21,436 nucleotides of DNA from Sulfurirhabdus sp043759595. Lineage in GTDB: Bacteria > Pseudomonadota > Gammaproteobacteria > Burkholderiales > SMCO01. The notes under the pieces are model-generated. The model saw only the letters and a program-made list of their open reading frames with translations. It did no database searches and was not told the DNA's origin. Below, one piece after another: positions 1-8,284 of the stretch (the stretch's first letter is position 1; each line of letters opens with the position of its first letter). The stretch covers positions 1-21,436 of the forward strand of contig JAYVLG010000055.1 of NCBI GenBank assembly GCA_043759595.1, in the 5' to 3' direction. The position numbers and the translations under genes are program-made.

Positions 1-120
1 AATCAAACTATACTCTTTTTCACCGGGACCTTCATCCTCTTTCGTTATCTTTTCTCTATTTGTAACAATTGGTTACGTTTCCGGATGAGAACTAATTAAG
101 TATGGATGCGATTAGAAGGT

Positions 121-164
121 AAAAACAGGATGGCTTCCAGCTGTAATATAGCCAGAAGCCATCC
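121..164 (-). terminator. Rho-independent terminator of the phnD-like gene
   Basis: Read on the minus strand, a 10-bp perfect stem (155-164 pairing with 128-137, GGATGGCTTC) closes a loop of about 17 bases and is followed by TGTTTTT (127-121). It lies about 50 bases after the stop of the PhnD-like gene, the right place and orientation to end that transcript. Confidence 0.7.
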
Positions 165-215
165 ATGACACTTTGTGGGCGGTTTGGTAAGTCTTAATCT
201 ATTCCAGGCATAAAA

Positions 216-1055
216 TTAGATTTTTAGCCACTTAAGCATTTCGATATATTGGTCTTTATTGCCGGCTTCAAAAGCTTCAACTTCAATTTTGCGTAATATT
301 TTTTTACCAGCTTCAGTGCTTGATAAGTTGATAAGCGCAGCCCTTAGCTTTTCCACATCGGCTTGACTAACTGATGGCGCTGCTACCATAGCCCAGCTCG
401 GCACAGGTTTGCTCTTGTAAAGAAGGACGTTGCCACGAGCTTGCATGTCTTTTGCGACCAGGGGACCTACAACGGACACATCAGTTAATTTCTGTTGAAC
501 CATAAAACTGCCTTGTTCCTGGAAATCAGTATACGAAATTTGTTGAGAGGTCGGATCAATACCAAGGTCGCGTAAGGAAGCTAAGCCTATATAGCTCATA
601 AGTGAGGTTGGCGCGGGCATTGCAAATCGTTTGCCTTTCATTTCTGCGGGTGTTTTTATGGGAGAGTCTTTGCTAACAATAAAGTAAGCATTCAAATCGC
701 CTTTGGCAGATGCCACAAGTGACGAGCCTTTATCTCTTAATGCCAGGCCTACATTGTTGCTTGGACGTACAAATGCGATGTCGTACTTTGCCTTTTTTGG
801 ATCACCAACGGGACGTTTCAGATTTTGAAATACCTCAAAGCGCACCGGACGCTTTAGCGCTTCAGAAATATAATCAGAAAACGCTTGGTAACGTTCTTGC
901 CGGTCGTAACTTTTTAGCGGTTCTGACAGGCCATGATTGATACCCATTCGAATAGGCGTATTATCAGAAGCAATGGCTGAAGGTTGAAAAGCCACCAAAA
1001 ATGAAGTTATCACTAGTTGAAACGTTATAAATTGAATGAGTTTATTGTTGGTCAT
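216..1055 (-). CDS. PhnD-like phosphate/phosphite/phosphonate ABC transporter substrate-binding protein
   Basis: A 279-aa periplasmic binding protein. Residues 1-29 form a signal peptide (charged N-terminus, hydrophobic core, cleavage probably after AIA). The mature part has the PhnD-family pattern: an opening IRMGINHGLSE strand, the YDIAFVRPSN segment near residue 95, and the hinge region around KTPAEMKGKRFAMPAPTS (about 135-155). The start at 1055 has AGGA about 10 bases upstream. No phnC (ATPase) or phnE (permease) gene is adjacent, so it is an orphan binding protein; many such proteins sit beside signalling genes rather than transporters. It is divergent from a histidine kinase gene 341 bases away, but that kinase has no periplasmic domain, so a direct partnership is only a guess. 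The ligand cannot be told from sequence; phosphonate or phosphite is a family-level expectation. Confidence 0.8.
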   Translation of the reverse strand: MTNNKLIQFITFQLVITSFLVAFQPSAIASDNTPIRMGINHGLSEPLKSYDRQERYQAFSDYISEALKRPVRFEVFQNLKRPVGDPKKAKYDIAFVRPSNNVGLALRDKGSSLVASAKGDLNAYFIVSKDSPIKTPAEMKGKRFAMPAPTSLMSYIGLASLRDLGIDPTSQQISYTDFQEQGSFMVQQKLTDVSVVGPLVAKDMQARGNVLLYKSKPVPSWAMVAAPSVSQADVEKLRAALINLSSTEAGKKILRKIEVEAFEAGNKDQYIEMLKWLKI

Positions 1056-1396
1056 AAGAGTGAATTCCTGAAATAGTGAAATTGAAGAAAATGATGTAGA
1101 GCTTTATCGTCATATTTAGAAAAAGCTTAAGGAGAATGCAAAACTATTTGCCCAGATATTTACTGTTTGAATGATGAGGTTATTCCAGGTGAGCGCTTTG
1201 TTTTTAGACGTGAATATTTTTTCTGGATTGGTAAATAGATAGGCGTATGATATTTACGGATATTTAAAGTTTGGGATTCGTTGAGGTATAGTTAGGGGGA
1301 AATATTGAAAATTTTTTTCATGCTGGAAATTAAGTAGTGCCAGGTTGTTTTGTTTCTCGGTTAAAACCCTGAAGAGAATAATTCAAGGAGACGGTT
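1056..1396. other. Divergent intergenic region, phnD-like / histidine kinase
   Basis: This is 341 bases of AT-rich DNA between two divergent starts. It must hold both promoters. I could not pick a convincing -35/-10 pair on either strand and see no ORF, repeat or RNA gene. The only clear signals are the ribosome binding sites next to the two genes (AAGGAG at 1385-1390 for the kinase). Confidence 0.6.
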
Positions 1397-3010
1397 TTGC
1401 AGGAACCAGAATTTCCAGTTGACGAGTCGCATCGTATTGAAGTACTGCATTCTTTGCATGTTCTGGATACCCCTCCCGAGGAACGCTTTGATCGCATTAC
1501 TCGGGTTGCTCAACGTTTGTTTGATGTGCCTATCGCACTGGTTTCTCTGGTGGATTCCGATCGTCAATGGTTTAAATCCTGTCAGGGGCTGAGTGCAAGC
1601 GAGACACCTCGGTCCATTTCGTTCTGTGGCCACGCTATTCTGAGCCCTGATACTTTTGTTGTTGCCAATACGCTTGCTGACCCGCGCTTCGTCGATAACC
1701 AGCTTGTTACGGGCCCGCCAAATATCCGCTTTTATGCTGGGCACCCGCTTCAGGCTGCCGATGGCAGCTTACTTGGGACATTGTGTATCATTGATGATAA
1801 ACCCAGAAATTTCACACCGGACATGCTGGTTTTGCTTGCAGACCTAGCAGGATGCGTAGAAAGAGAGCTGAACCAGCTGACCTTGATTGAAGCAATGGCA
1901 AATGTAGAGGCCAGCCACTTGCAATTGCATCAATCTCGTCAGCAATTACAGCATGTGCTTGCTTGCAGCCCTTCGGTGACCTATACGCTCAATTTAGATT
2001 GTGGAAACTCAAGGCTCACATGGGTAAGCGAAAATATAAAGCGGTTTTTCGGTTTTGATGCTGATGAAATATTAGCGGAACCAGACTGGTGGGAAAAGCA
2101 TGTTCACGACGAGGATCGTGATTCGGCAATTAATGCAATCTTTGCTCTGCTGGATAAAGGGCATACCGTCCGCAGTTACAGAATGCGAAATCATGCCGGG
2201 CAATATATATGGGTTCGAGATGAATTACAGATGCTGGAAAATGATGGCGATATTCGACAAGCAGTTGGATCATGGAACGATATTACAGAGTACAAGAAAG
2301 TAGAGCGGTTAAAAAAGGAGTTTGTTTCGACAGTCAGCCACGAATTGCGAACGCCATTAACCTCTATCAGGGGGTCTCTTGGTCTTGTTGCGGGTGGTGT
2401 GGCAGGTGAATTGCCTCAACAAGCCAAAAGTTTGGTGGATATCGCTTTTAAAAATAGCGAACGGCTGCTAGGTTTGATCAATGACTTGCTTGATGTGGAA
2501 AAAATTGAATCCGGCAAAATGAAATTTGAATTTAAACCATCTCGTTTGATGGAAATTGTAGATCAATGTTTGGATAACAATCAGGGTGTTGCGCAACAAT
2601 ACGGGATCAGTTTTGAGATGAAGGAACGGATTTCCGAAAACCTGCAGGTTATGGTCGATGAAATGCGTTTAATGCAAGTGCTCTCAAATCTGTTGTCTAA
2701 CGCGGCAAAATTTTCACCCAAGGATGGTGTTGTCGAAATTGGGGTCACTCAAAATGGAAAACGATTGCGGGTTAGTGTTAAGGACTATGGATCAGGCATT
2801 CCCCATGCTTTCCGGTCGAGTATATTTCAAAAATTTTCGCAGGCCGACTCGTCGGATACGCGTCAAAAAGGAGGAACCGGACTTGGCCTGAGCATCGCCA
2901 AGGCAATTATTGAGCACTTGCATGGCACAATTGGCTTCGACACCCTAGAGGAGGAAGGCGCAACTTTTTGGGTTGAATTACCGCAATGGGATAGTGAACC
3001 GGAGTCTTAG
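1397..3010 (+). CDS. Cytoplasmic GAF-PAS sensor histidine kinase (orphan)
   Basis: A 537-aa kinase that starts with TTG; the start is supported by AAGGAG ending six bases upstream. Domain order: GAF (about 13-165, with FDVPIALVSLVDSDRQWF and the GTLCIID strand), a short coiled-coil linker (about 165-185), PAS_3-type PAS (about 185-297), HisKA (about 305-370, phospho-accepting His315 in FVSTVSHELRTPLTS) and HATPase_c (about 415-530, N box with Asn435, DYGSGIP G1 box, GGTGLGLSIAKAI G2 box). All ATP-binding boxes look intact, so it should autophosphorylate. No transmembrane segment is visible, which implies a soluble sensor of an intracellular signal (redox, ligand or light-type cues are common for GAF/PAS). 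No receiver domain or response-regulator gene is adjacent, so its partner must be encoded elsewhere. The following gene is convergent. Confidence 0.9.
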   Translation: MQEPEFPVDESHRIEVLHSLHVLDTPPEERFDRITRVAQRLFDVPIALVSLVDSDRQWFKSCQGLSASETPRSISFCGHAILSPDTFVVANTLADPRFVDNQLVTGPPNIRFYAGHPLQAADGSLLGTLCIIDDKPRNFTPDMLVLLADLAGCVERELNQLTLIEAMANVEASHLQLHQSRQQLQHVLACSPSVTYTLNLDCGNSRLTWVSENIKRFFGFDADEILAEPDWWEKHVHDEDRDSAINAIFALLDKGHTVRSYRMRNHAGQYIWVRDELQMLENDGDIRQAVGSWNDITEYKKVERLKKEFVSTVSHELRTPLTSIRGSLGLVAGGVAGELPQQAKSLVDIAFKNSERLLGLINDLLDVEKIESGKMKFEFKPSRLMEIVDQCLDNNQGVAQQYGISFEMKERISENLQVMVDEMRLMQVLSNLLSNAAKFSPKDGVVEIGVTQNGKRLRVSVKDYGSGIPHAFRSSIFQKFSQADSSDTRQKGGTGLGLSIAKAIIEHLHGTIGFDTLEEEGATFWVELPQWDSEPES

Positions 3011-3107
3011 ACTTTGAGAGCCTTATTTCTCGTAATGAATTTGTACTGAAAAGCAATTTATGGCATCAACCCAAGCACCGGCTGTGGTTACTTGGGCTGC
3101 TGCTGTA

Positions 3108-3836
3108 TCAGAATAGGGTTGTAAGGGTGATCCACGCATCAGGAAGCGAATTAACAATCAGTGCTTCGAGTTTTTTATCCAAGCCAGAAAGAATAGCCAC
3201 GCCCACCAAGATAATCAGTATGCCAAACCCTTTCTTTAATCCATCAATATGCTTTAGCACCCAGTCACGGGAGCGGTTAAATCCAGCTCTCGAAGCGTAG
3301 GCGATTGCAACCAGTGGCACCGCTGCGCCAAAACCGAATAGCCCAAGAATTAAAGCGCCTCTTCCCGCTCCGCCTTCGCTTGCCACCAGAGTGAGGGTGG
3401 AAGCCAGAATTGGACCTGAGCAAGGACTCCAGATCATGCCAAGCAGCCCGCCGAGGGCAAATGCGCCCAGTAACGAACTGCTGTCCAGCTTGCTGGAAGC
3501 CTGGTTAGCATTGGCTGCCAATGGGGTCATAAATAGCGTGAAACGTTCATTTAATGCGGGAACCAGCATGACAATGCCGAAGGTTATCAGAAGTACTGCG
3601 CCAGCTGTCCGCACTGAGTCAGAATCAATATTTAGCGCTGAACCTAATGCACCAACCAATACGCCCACCAGCGCAAACGATGTGATCATTCCTGCGCCTA
3701 TCGCCAGTGGGGCAAGGCGATTGTTCTGCACGGCTCCCCCCACCACAAGTGGCAATATGGGAAATACACATGGCGACAGGGTGGTTAAACTGCCTGCAGC
3801 AACTGCCAGCCATAGTTCTGTGACACCCGCGCTCAT
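3108..3836 (-). CDS. CcdA/DsbD-type thiol-disulfide electron transporter
   Basis: A 242-aa polytopic inner-membrane protein of the CcdA / DsbD transmembrane-domain family, the usual size for the six-helix form. It carries the two signature cysteines in Pro-rich contexts, Cys23 (LTTLSPCVFPILP) and Cys139 (MIWSPCSGPILA), which shuttle electrons from cytoplasmic thioredoxin to a periplasmic thioredoxin-fold partner. The second half repeats the topology of the first. The start has GAGG five bases upstream. It follows a secreted thioredoxin-like gene on the same strand after 67 bases, so the two probably form one reducing pathway: CcdA draws electrons across the membrane and the periplasmic CPTC protein delivers them. 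A role in cytochrome c maturation, or an Scs-like protective role, cannot be separated from sequence alone. Confidence 0.88.
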   Translation of the reverse strand: MSAGVTELWLAVAAGSLTTLSPCVFPILPLVVGGAVQNNRLAPLAIGAGMITSFALVGVLVGALGSALNIDSDSVRTAGAVLLITFGIVMLVPALNERFTLFMTPLAANANQASSKLDSSSLLGAFALGGLLGMIWSPCSGPILASTLTLVASEGGAGRGALILGLFGFGAAVPLVAIAYASRAGFNRSRDWVLKHIDGLKKGFGILIILVGVAILSGLDKKLEALIVNSLPDAWITLTTLF

Positions 3837-3903
3837 TGTTGCCTCGTCTGTGTTTGTTTGAATTTAATTGTAAATGTTTGAGGTTGTTTCAGCTGAAATA
3901 GCT

Positions 3904-4284
3904 TCATAGTGCACTCTGCAATGCAGCCTTGATTTTTTCTGGAGACGTTTCACCGGCTATTCGTGTCTTTTCGACGCTACCTTTGTACACAATAATGGTC
4001 GATTGCATGCGTACACCCAGTTTTCGCTTGAGGGCTTTTTCATTGTCATAGTTCACTACCAATACGGTCATATCGAGGGATTTGTCATCCTTGAAACTGT
4101 TCAGTACTTTTGTTTGGGCACGACAGGTAGGGCACCAGTCGGCGTGAAAATGCAATGCAACTGGCAGGTTTGCCTTCTGAGCCTCGTCCAGTGCTTTGGG
4201 AGAGTACGGTTGTATTTCTAATGCCTGTGCAGTCAGAACAGTCAGGGCAAGTGCGGAGGTGACAAACAGTTGACTAAGTTTCAT
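3904..4284 (-). CDS. Periplasmic thioredoxin-like protein (CPTC)
   Basis: A 126-aa protein with a signal peptide (residues 1-21, ...LTAQA) followed by a compact thioredoxin fold. The active site is Cys51-Pro-Thr-Cys54 in FHADWCPTCRAQ, and the later Thr-Ile-Ile-Val strand replaces the usual cis-Pro strand region (RMQSTIIVYKG). The CPTC dipeptide differs from the reducing CGPC of cytoplasmic thioredoxin and from oxidising DsbA (CPHC). The gene lies just upstream of the CcdA-type transporter on the same strand and is most likely its periplasmic electron acceptor. AGGA precedes the start by about eight bases. Confidence 0.85.
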   Translation of the reverse strand: MKLSQLFVTSALALTVLTAQALEIQPYSPKALDEAQKANLPVALHFHADWCPTCRAQTKVLNSFKDDKSLDMTVLVVNYDNEKALKRKLGVRMQSTIIVYKGSVEKTRIAGETSPEKIKAALQSAL

Positions 4285-4474
4285 GATTTTTCCTGATAAG
4301 TATTTAGCGTATGGAATAGTCGCGCTGAGAATTCAAACCTTACAAATATATTTATTCAGGCGTGTCGGGATGGGACAGGCAGATAACCTCGATTCCCGGA
4401 ATTGGAGAATAAAAGCGATTAAACTATCGGGATTGTTGATGGGATGAGATTGTATGAACGCAATGGATAGTTAT

Positions 4475-4831
4475 TCATGCGCCATAGAGTTTGCTTCTGA
4501 ACATGAAATAGACGGCTCCGATCAAACATAGACCTGCCCATAAATAGTCGAGTTTTAAAGGTTCTTTCAAATAATAGACCGTGAACGGGACAAATATTGA
4601 AAGTGTAATGATCTCTTGCAGTATTTTGAGCTGACCAATAGACATAACGGTGTAACCAATTCTGTTTGCCGGTACTTGAAACATATACTCAAAAAGCGCA
4701 ATCCCCCAGCTAACCATAGCGGCAATAATCCATGGTTTGTTATTGAGCTCTTTCAAATGGGCATACCACGCGAAAGTCATGAATATATTGCTGCAAAGCA
4801 AAAGTGTGATGGCAGTTAGTGCTGGTCTCAA
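4475..4831 (-). CDS. DMT-family small membrane protein (DUF486)
   Basis: A 118-aa protein with four predicted membrane helices (about 4-22, 34-52, 62-85, 93-112) and the DUF486 pattern: FAWYAHLKE after helix 1, WGIALFEYMFQVPANRIGY in the centre and KILQEIITLSIFVPF in helix 3. The start codon is TTG, supported by GAGGG six bases upstream on the minus strand; there is no good ATG nearby. It resembles half-size drug/metabolite transporters, but the substrate is unknown. It is separated from amtB by a strong terminator and is probably monocistronic. Confidence 0.85.
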   Translation of the reverse strand: MRPALTAITLLLCSNIFMTFAWYAHLKELNNKPWIIAAMVSWGIALFEYMFQVPANRIGYTVMSIGQLKILQEIITLSIFVPFTVYYLKEPLKLDYLWAGLCLIGAVYFMFRSKLYGA

Positions 4832-4916
4832 AAGTAGCCCTCAGGATAAAGTCCAAATATTAACAAGTTTGAGTTGGCAAACTAGATGTGAGTAATTTAC
4901 TGGAAATAATACAAAT

Positions 4917-4940
4917 AAAAAAGGGCGCCCGAAGGCGCCC
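4917..4940 (-). terminator. Strong Rho-independent terminator of the torF-glnK-amtB operon
   Basis: A perfect 7-bp GC stem (GGGCGCC at 4923-4929 with GGCGCCC at 4934-4940) closes a CGAA tetraloop. On the minus strand it is followed by six Ts (4922-4917). It lies about 40 bases after the amtB stop. In the plus direction the stem is followed by TGCTTTTC, so it may weakly act both ways. Confidence 0.9.
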
Positions 4941-4982
4941 TGCTTTTCTAATCACGGAAAACTAACCGTGGTAGGAAGGTGG

Positions 4983-6392
4983 TTACTCGATACGTTCACC
5001 GTGCAGCGCAATATCCAGGCCTTCGCGTTCTTCTTCTTCAGAGACACGTAAGCCGATGATTGCGTCAATCACTTTCAGGATAATGAAGGTAGCGATTGCA
5101 CCGTAGATCAAGGTAGCACCGACACCCAGGATCTGAGTCATGACCTGGCCACCGTTACCCTCCAGCATACCCGCTGTACCGCCGATGTTCTTGACGGCAA
5201 ACACGCCTGTCAGGATCGCACCAACAATACCGCCGATACCGTGTACACCGAAGGCATCCAGAGAGTCGTCGTAACCCATCATGCGTTTGAGAGATGTAGC
5301 ACCCCAGAAGCAGATGACACCAGAGACCAAACCGATCACCAACGCACCCATCGGGCCGACGAAACCGGAAGCCGGCGTGATGGCAACCAGACCAGCAACC
5401 GCACCTGAAGCAATGCCCAGAACGCTTGGCTTGCCTTTGGACATCCATTCAGCAAACATCCAGGAAAGTGCGGCAGCAGCAGCTGCAATCTGTGTGACAA
5501 CCATGGCCATTCCGGCACGACCGTCAGCAGCCAGTTCAGAACCAGCGTTGAAGCCGAACCAGCCTACCCATAGCATGGCTGCGCCAATAACGGTCAGGGT
5601 CAGATTGTGAGGAGGCATGGCTTCTTTGCCGTAACCAATCCGCTTACCAAGCACGATAGCTGTAACCAGACCAGCGATACCAGCGTTGATATGCACAACC
5701 GTACCGCCAGCAAAGTCAAGAATGCCTTTGCCAAGTAACCAGCCACCTGGCCCCCAAACCCAATGGGTAATCGGAGCATAAACGACAATTGACCAGATTC
5801 CGATAAACCAAAGCATGGCAGAAAATTTCATACGGTCTGCAAAGGCACCGGCAATCAAGGCAGGGGTGATGATAGCAAACGTCATCTGGAAGGTCATGAA
5901 GACTGATTCCGGAATCGATAAACCATTCAAACCGTCAACTGTCAGATCTTTAAGGAAGAGCTTGCTCAATCCACCGATATAAGGACCACCTTCACTGAAG
6001 GCCAGACTGTAACCGACGATAAACCAGATCAGTGTAGCCAGCGCAGTAATTGCAAAGCTTTGCATCAGTGTGGCAAGAACGTTCTTTTTACGAACCATAC
6101 CACCATAGAACAAAGCTAATCCGGGGATGGTCATGAACAGCACCAAAGCGGTAGCAGATAACATCCAGGCTGTATTTCCCGAATCCAGTTTTGGAGGAGG
6201 TGCCGCAGCAGGAGCAGCAGTCGGTGCCGCAGCAGCAGGTGCAGCAGCTTCTGGTGCAGCAACCGCTTCAGGAGCAGGTGCAGCTTCTGTGACAGCAGGT
6301 GTGGAAGAAAGAGTACCGGGTTCTTCTGCAAGTATCCCGTTACTGAATCCAATTGCGCCCAATAGGGCCAGAGCTGAAATCAAACGTTTCAT
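4983..6392 (-). CDS. amtB: Ammonium transporter AmtB
   Basis: A 469-aa Amt/Mep/Rh-family channel that moves ammonium across the inner membrane and is gated by GlnK. A signal peptide (1-22) is followed by a long Ala/Pro-rich stretch (about 33-68) before the first core helix, an N-terminal extension often seen in proteobacterial Amt proteins. The core shows the family hallmarks: GLALFYGGMVRKKN, the twin pore histidines His234 (FAGGTVVHINAG) and His384 (DAFGVHGIGG), and a C-terminal tail ending EREGLDIALHGERIE, which contacts GlnK. GGGAG lies eight bases before the start. The gene begins 12 bases after glnK in the classic glnK-amtB pair and is followed by a terminator. Expression is expected under NtrC/sigma-54 from the promoter before the porin gene. 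Confidence 0.97.
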   Translation of the reverse strand: MKRLISALALLGAIGFSNGILAEEPGTLSSTPAVTEAAPAPEAVAAPEAAAPAAAAPTAAPAAAPPPKLDSGNTAWMLSATALVLFMTIPGLALFYGGMVRKKNVLATLMQSFAITALATLIWFIVGYSLAFSEGGPYIGGLSKLFLKDLTVDGLNGLSIPESVFMTFQMTFAIITPALIAGAFADRMKFSAMLWFIGIWSIVVYAPITHWVWGPGGWLLGKGILDFAGGTVVHINAGIAGLVTAIVLGKRIGYGKEAMPPHNLTLTVIGAAMLWVGWFGFNAGSELAADGRAGMAMVVTQIAAAAAALSWMFAEWMSKGKPSVLGIASGAVAGLVAITPASGFVGPMGALVIGLVSGVICFWGATSLKRMMGYDDSLDAFGVHGIGGIVGAILTGVFAVKNIGGTAGMLEGNGGQVMTQILGVGATLIYGAIATFIILKVIDAIIGLRVSEEEEREGLDIALHGERIE

Positions 6393-6404
6393 GATGAACT
6401 CCCT

Positions 6405-6743
6405 TTATAGTGCATCCGGACCGGATTCGCCGGTTCGGATACGGACTGCCTGTTCAAGATTGAATACGAAAATTTTGCCATCGCCGATTTTTCCGGTGTT
6501 GGCTGATTTTTCAATGGCTTCAATCACCTGATCAACAAGTTCAGCCTTGATTGCGGCTTCAATTTTGACCTTAGGCAGAAAATCCACCACATACTCTGCA
6601 CCTCGGTATAGCTCGGTGTGCCCCTTTTGCCGTCCAAAGCCTTTGACTTCAGTGACAGTGATACCTTGTACGCCAATGGCAGATAAAGCTTCACGTACCT
6701 CGTCAAGCTTGAAAGGCTTGATGATTGCGGTAACGAGTTTCAT
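6405..6743 (-). CDS. glnK: Nitrogen regulatory PII protein GlnK
   Basis: A 112-aa PII protein of normal length. Tyr51 at the tip of the T-loop (ELYRGAEYVVDF) is the site uridylylated by GlnD. The B-loop (ANTGKIGDGKIFV, about 85-95) and the C-loop with conserved arginines (AVRIRTGE) bind ATP/ADP and 2-oxoglutarate. It senses nitrogen and energy status and, when not uridylylated, blocks the AmtB pore. GGAGG lies seven bases upstream of the ATG. It is second in an operon with the upstream porin-like gene and amtB 12 bases downstream. The symbol glnK rather than glnB rests on the link to amtB. Confidence 0.96.
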   Translation of the reverse strand: MKLVTAIIKPFKLDEVREALSAIGVQGITVTEVKGFGRQKGHTELYRGAEYVVDFLPKVKIEAAIKAELVDQVIEAIEKSANTGKIGDGKIFVFNLEQAVRIRTGESGPDAL

Positions 6744-6771
6744 AAAAAATCCTCCGTTCAGAATTCGACAA

Positions 6772-6796
6772 GCAGTGGCGCAAATGCGCTCACTGC
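6772..6796. repeat. Stem-loop between the porin-like gene and glnK
   Basis: GCAGTG-GCGCA and TGCGC-T-CACTGC pair as an 11-bp stem with one bulged base. On the plus strand it is followed by a T-rich run, but no gene reads toward it on that strand. In the minus-strand operon it sits between the first and second cistrons with no T-run after it, so it is better read as an mRNA-stability or processing hairpin than as a terminator. Confidence 0.45.
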
Positions 6797-6810
6797 AAAC
6801 TTTTTTGTTT

Positions 6811-7641
6811 TTAGAAGCTACGTCCGGCGTTCAGGATGAACTGGCCATCACCCAGATTAGCCGTATCAGCATTGGCAAACGAAGTGGTGTTGTCATAGAA
6901 ACTGCTATTGTTACTCTTGGCATAAGCTACACCAACGTTCCAGCCATCCTTGAAGGTTTTGGTCAAGCCGATTTTGTAGTCGGTGTAATCCGGATTGTCT
7001 GCACCGCTGGCAAGCGGTGTAACCAGTTTGGCTTTAACATCCGTATGCCCGACATGAAGTCCCAAGGTTAGGTCATCCATTAGCGGAATGTTGGCGCTCA
7101 GATCGATATAACTGGTGCCTTTGGTATCGCTGGTAAACCCGGTATTGGTATTGGCGCCGAAATAGTCAGTGAAGCTGCGGGAATACTTGGCGCTCAGCCA
7201 TTTGTATGAGACACCTGCGTTCCACTCCAGATTGTTGAATTTTTGATCAGCTCCTGGCGTGGAAGCCTTATTGAAATTAGCGCCAGGATAGTAATATCCA
7301 TAGAGGCCAGCAGTCCAACCGAAGTCATCATTGATTTTGCCGTTGTAGCCGCCGTAGTAATCCACTTCCAGTGAACCGCCGCTATATTGGTTGCCGCTAA
7401 TGCTGGAAGCCCACAATCCAGCGTACCAACCGGTGCTGTGAGCATAATCCACGCCACCTTGCAATGCTGGTTTATGCCAGGTTTGCGTCAGACCACGGAA
7501 GTAGTAATCTGAAACAAGGGAAACATTGGAAGTTAAGGTGTAAGCTGGTGCGGCTTCGGCTGCAGAAGCCGTGCCTGAAACTGCGAGCAAGGATAAAGTG
7601 GTGAAGCCTGCCAGAATTAAAGACTTGGAAATTGTCCGCAT
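6811..7641 (-). CDS. TorF-like putative porin (TIGR02001 family)
   Basis: A 276-aa outer-membrane protein. The signal peptide spans about residues 1-27 (ends ASAAEA). The mature protein starts with the family signature YTLTSNVSLVSDYYFRGLTQTWHKPALQGGVDY and continues with alternating aromatic strands (WYAGLWASSI, LEVDYYGGYNGKINDDFGWTAGLYGYYYPG, LTLGLHVGHTDV), ending in FILNAGRSF with the C-terminal Phe of outer-membrane beta-barrels. From family knowledge, these proteins are found next to glnK-amtB in betaproteobacteria. The gene is first in the operon, right behind the sigma-54 promoter, so it is probably induced under nitrogen limitation and may pass small nitrogen compounds. Substrate is unknown. 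AAGGA precedes the ATG by about ten bases. Confidence 0.85.
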   Translation of the reverse strand: MRTISKSLILAGFTTLSLLAVSGTASAAEAAPAYTLTSNVSLVSDYYFRGLTQTWHKPALQGGVDYAHSTGWYAGLWASSISGNQYSGGSLEVDYYGGYNGKINDDFGWTAGLYGYYYPGANFNKASTPGADQKFNNLEWNAGVSYKWLSAKYSRSFTDYFGANTNTGFTSDTKGTSYIDLSANIPLMDDLTLGLHVGHTDVKAKLVTPLASGADNPDYTDYKIGLTKTFKDGWNVGVAYAKSNNSSFYDNTTSFANADTANLGDGQFILNAGRSF

Positions 7642-7696
7642 GATGTGTTTTCCTTCAAGTAAAAATAATGAAATAATTTAGTTGCATATTCTCTAA

Positions 7697-7712
7697 AGCA
7701 TACTTCGTGCCA
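7697..7712 (-). promoter_or_regulatory. Sigma-54 promoter of the torF-glnK-amtB operon
   Basis: On the minus strand the sequence is TGGCACGAAGTATGCT, matching the sigma-54 consensus TGGCAC-N5-TTGCW with one change and keeping the invariant GG-N10-GC spacing. Transcription would start near 7686, leaving a leader of about 45 bases before the porin ATG. An NtrC-type site lies about 95 bases upstream, as expected for enhancer-driven transcription. Confidence 0.85.
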
Positions 7713-7774
7713 GATTTTATTTAATTTAAAAACATAGTGTTACTATTTCCAGTGAATTCGTTTGCACATGCCGC

Positions 7775-7821
7775 GCACTAAATTGATGCATAGCAAAAAG
7801 CATGTGCACATTTATGGTGCA
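7775..7821 (-). promoter_or_regulatory. Pair of NtrC-type enhancer sites
   Basis: The site at 7805-7821 is TGCACATTTATGGTGCA, a perfect match to the NtrC pattern TGCAC-N7-GTGCA. A second, weaker site at 7775-7789 is GCAC-N7-ATGC. Their centres are about 31 bases apart, close to three helical turns, which suits cooperative NtrC binding. Both lie upstream of the sigma-54 promoter. Confidence 0.8.
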
Positions 7822-7946
7822 TCCCTTAAGGGGGTGATGTTTTGGTGCCTGTTAAGCGTGATTTGAGGGATTATTCTTTTGGCATGGTTATCTGAGCGTT
7901 GCAATGCATTTTTTGATAAAATGAAAACTTTTAAGGATGAGAAATC

Positions 7947-8201
7947 ATGTTGAATCAAAAAATACTGGAAGAAATTAACAGTAAAGTAAGCGAGCTGGTT
8001 TCTCAAAGTCCGGTAAAAGATATTGAGAAAAACATGCGTGCCATGCTGGCCGGTACGTTTAGTCGGTTAGATCTGGTAACGCGTGAAGAATTTGACGTGC
8101 AACAGGAAGTGTTGCTGCGGACTCGCGAAAAACTGAACCAGCTGGAAGCGCGGATGGCGGAATTGGAATCGGCTGCAAAAAATGCGCAAAGCGAGAAGTA
8201 G
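7947..8201 (+). CDS. ubiK: Accessory factor UbiK (YqiC/BMFP family)
   Basis: An 84-aa protein, normal for the family. An amphipathic N-terminal half (MLNQKILEEINSKVSELVSQSPVKDIEKNMRAML) precedes a conserved LDLVTREEFDVQQEVLLRTREKLNQLEARMAELE coiled coil (about 38-74), which makes a trimer. UbiK helps assemble the cytosolic ubiquinone-synthesis complex around UbiJ and may bring lipids to it. AAGGA lies ten bases before the ATG. The gene is divergent from the nitrogen operon and sits 83 bases before comM on the same strand, the arrangement common in betaproteobacteria. Confidence 0.9.
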   Translation: MLNQKILEEINSKVSELVSQSPVKDIEKNMRAMLAGTFSRLDLVTREEFDVQQEVLLRTREKLNQLEARMAELESAAKNAQSEK

Positions 8202-8284
8202 ATTTTACCTGTTCTGTAATTGCCCTGCCAACGTTCTGACCTTGCTTCGGTTTTCCACTTACATCTGAACTTAGCTGATTTCCT

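Noticed and set aside
6772..6810. Hairpin plus T-run as a plus-strand terminator
   Set aside because: No gene on the plus strand is transcribed toward it; in the operon direction it lacks a T-run.
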